A stretch of 64,000 nucleotides of DNA from Merdibacter sp965119685 (GTDB lineage: Bacteria; Bacillota_I; Bacilli_A; Erysipelotrichales; Erysipelotrichaceae). The stretch is from NCBI GenBank assembly GCA_965119685.1, contig OZ221971.1, positions 372,001 through 436,000 on the forward strand, written 5' to 3'. Shown piece after piece: positions 62,364-64,000 of the stretch; within the stretch, counting starts at the first letter, position 1, and each line of letters starts with the position of its first letter. Position numbers and translations under genes: made by a program. Under the pieces are notes generated by a model. The model was not told the origin of the DNA. It saw nothing but the letters and a program-made list of their open reading frames with translations, and ran no database searches.

Positions 62364-62672
62364 TTATGATTCCTCCTTGATCCATGCGGATTTTAATGTT
62401 TCTGCGAACATTCTCGCTAATTCAGCGTTTGCCATGTGGGTGGATGCATGAATTAAAAGGGTGGAAACGGGAATCTTCTCTCCCCGTGCTTCCCGTACCA
62501 GCAAATCGGTATGCAGCTGATGAGCTTTTTGCAGCAAATCCAGACTGTTTTTCATTGCTGTCTCATAACCGTCCTTATTCTGACGCTGAGCCAGTATCAT
62601 GGCTTCCATCGTATAGCTGATACTGTCGCCGCTGTTGGCGATGATTGACATAATTGTCTGTTCATCTGTCAT
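62364..62672 (-). CDS. PTS lactose/cellobiose-family EIIA component, 102 aa
   Basis: Phospho-His75 in TLLIHASTHMANA. Start at 62672 chosen for GGAGGAG seven bases upstream; the frame is open to 62720. First gene of the operon EIIA-EIIB-EIIC, a different order from the operon at 3542-5512. Confidence 0.92.
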   Translation of the reverse strand: MTDEQTIMSIIANSGDSISYTMEAMILAQRQNKDGYETAMKNSLDLLQKAHQLHTDLLVREARGEKIPVSTLLIHASTHMANAELARMFAETLKSAWIKEES

Positions 62673-62861
62673 AAGTACTCCTCCAAATTGATCTTGTTCA
62701 CAGATTTTGAATGCTTGCATCTTTATTACAGCAGAGACAAGATCGAATCACAATCGGAAAAATTGGCCTGTTACCAAACAAAAAAATAACTTTTCGCCTA
62801 TTGGGGTACTCTTTATAATGAAGATGAAAACAACACGATGTTAAGACAGGGAGATCATCAT

Positions 62862-64000
62862 ATGACAAAGCGAAAAAACTGGAAAGAGGAGATCTTACGG
62901 CTGCTGGATCATCAGCCGGCGTGGCTGAGTTCGGATAAGATTGCGGCGATGCTGGGAATAAAAGGGAGAAGTGTGAAGTATTATATCAGCCAGCTGAACG
63001 AAGAATACCCTAATCTCATCCTTTCCTGTAATAAAGGATACAAGCTCTCAAAGATCCATCACTCCGTGCTCGTATCGCAAAACGCCTGTCCGCAGACGTA
63101 TGAGGAACGAAAGAGCTTTATTTTAAAGCGTTTGCTGCTGCAAGATCCGGCGCATACGATTTTCGATTTTACCCAAGCGCTGTATGTGTCTTCCGCTACC
63201 TTGATGAATGATATTTCCCGCATTCGCTATGAATTGATTCCCTTTGATCTGAAGATACAGATACGAAAGGAAGCCATCAGCTTAATCGGTTTGGATGAAA
63301 ATAAAAAGAAGCTGTATTCGCTGCTGATCAAGCAAGAGGTAAATGATCACTTATTGGATGTAGAGTTTATTCAGCAGTTTTTTGCTAGGGTATCCATTGA
63401 AGAGATCAAAGTGATCATCATCAGACACTTACAGGAAAAGCGATATGAGCTGGATGAGTATTCCTTGACAATGATTGCCGTTCATTTGGGCATAATGATT
63501 GAATTTGCCATGAAACAGGAGAAAACCGGCAGCGAATGGATACCGGAAAACACGACACATACGATTTTGCCGATCGCCTGTAACATTTTAGAGGAGCTTT
63601 CCGCATTGTATGATCTGCATTACACCAATGAGCAGGTCTATGAGTGCTCGTTGCTGATCTTATCGCGGGCTGTGCATGAAAATATCCGTACGATTGATGC
63701 GGAGCAGATCAGCCAATATGTCGGTGAGAAGATTGAAAAACTGCTGTTTATGATTTTGGGTCTAGTGAAAAAGACATATTCGTTAGACATGTATCGCTCC
63801 GATTTTATCATTCGCTTTGCATTTCACTTGCAGAAGCTGGAGCTGCGCATTTTGCATCAGGCGCAGCTGGAGGGCTGTTCGATCATCGATTTTAAACAAA
63901 AGTATCCGTTGATTTATTCCGTTTCGGTCTATATTGCGCATATTATCAACCGGAAATATGCTGTGGTGCTGAATGAGACGGAAATTTCCTATATCGCTTT
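62862..64000 (+). CDS. PRD-containing transcriptional activator (cut by window edge)
   Basis: The first 379 codons are visible: N-terminal HTH (about residues 10-60, SSDKIAAMLGIKGRSVKYYISQL), a second HTH near 90-125 (SSATLMNDISRIR), then PRD1 beginning about residue 175 and PRD2 near the edge. Layout as in the regulator at 5694-7592. It is divergent from the second Lac/Cel PTS operon (a -10 TATAAT lies at about 62814-62819) and most likely activates it. Confidence 0.85.
   Translation, partial: MTKRKNWKEEILRLLDHQPAWLSSDKIAAMLGIKGRSVKYYISQLNEEYPNLILSCNKGYKLSKIHHSVLVSQNACPQTYEERKSFILKRLLLQDPAHTIFDFTQALYVSSATLMNDISRIRYELIPFDLKIQIRKEAISLIGLDENKKKLYSLLIKQEVNDHLLDVEFIQQFFARVSIEEIKVIIIRHLQEKRYELDEYSLTMIAVHLGIMIEFAMKQEKTGSEWIPENTTHTILPIACNILEELSALYDLHYTNEQVYECSLLILSRAVHENIRTIDAEQISQYVGEKIEKLLFMILGLVKKTYSLDMYRSDFIIRFAFHLQKLELRILHQAQLEGCSIIDFKQKYPLIYSVSVYIAHIINRKYAVVLNETEISYIA

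Noticed and set aside
1..64000. tRNA, rRNA genes, CRISPR arrays, complete insertion sequences or prophage genes
   Set aside because: Looked for on both strands by eye; none could be supported in this window.

Overview
The window comes from a low-to-mid GC Firmicute. I infer a member of the Erysipelotrichia-like lineage, because it has a Firmicutes-style origin region, a very large PTS inventory, several GH4 phospho-glucosidases and RpiR/PRD regulators. No rRNA or tRNA gene was found, so the taxonomy rests on gene content only. The core is the chromosomal replication origin. rpmH, rnpA, yidC and jag point left and dnaA, dnaN, yaaA, recF, gyrB and gyrA point right. Clusters of DnaA boxes flank dnaA on both sides. 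serS (with a serine T-box leader), the SRP RNA, tadA, dnaX, ybaB and recR follow, with three identical parS palindromes among them. Further right lie a CYTH-domain gene, nadK, rodA and mutS.

The left third (1-31 kb) is a carbohydrate region. At 1-7.6 kb a leftward operon carries a lactose/cellobiose-type PTS (EIIB, EIIC, EIIA), two sulfatases without signal peptides, a small membrane protein and a GH1 6-phospho-beta-glucosidase. A PRD regulator reads divergently from it. At 8.5-28.9 kb are two alpha-glucoside PTS permeases (EIICB), two EIIA-Glc proteins, four GH4 phospho-glucosidases (two identical in protein sequence), two AEC-family transporters, a D-2-hydroxyacid dehydrogenase, a HAD phosphatase and four RpiR regulators. 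A small VapD-type toxin module sits between these operons. A Cof-type HAD phosphatase and a CdaR-type regulator that ends in an 11-base poly-C tract close the region.

The right end (57.5-64 kb) is accessory DNA. It holds decayed copies of a DUF3990-type (putative ADP-ribosyltransferase) module and its partner gene, a stand-alone FakA-C-terminal-like protein, a lipoprotein, a terminator-carrying inverted-repeat element, and a second lactose/cellobiose PTS operon with its own divergent PRD regulator, which is cut by the window end.

How the genes work together: PRD and RpiR regulators, with probable CcpA (cre) sites, would control PTS import of phosphorylated disaccharides. GH1 and GH4 enzymes would cleave these in the cytoplasm. 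The sulfatases next to the first PTS suggest that some imported sugars are sulfated. The most interesting leads are the PTS-linked cytosolic sulfatases, the VapD gene with an unfamiliar partner, the poly-C tract that could switch the CdaR C-terminus, and a family of inverted-repeat elements with terminator-like hairpins.
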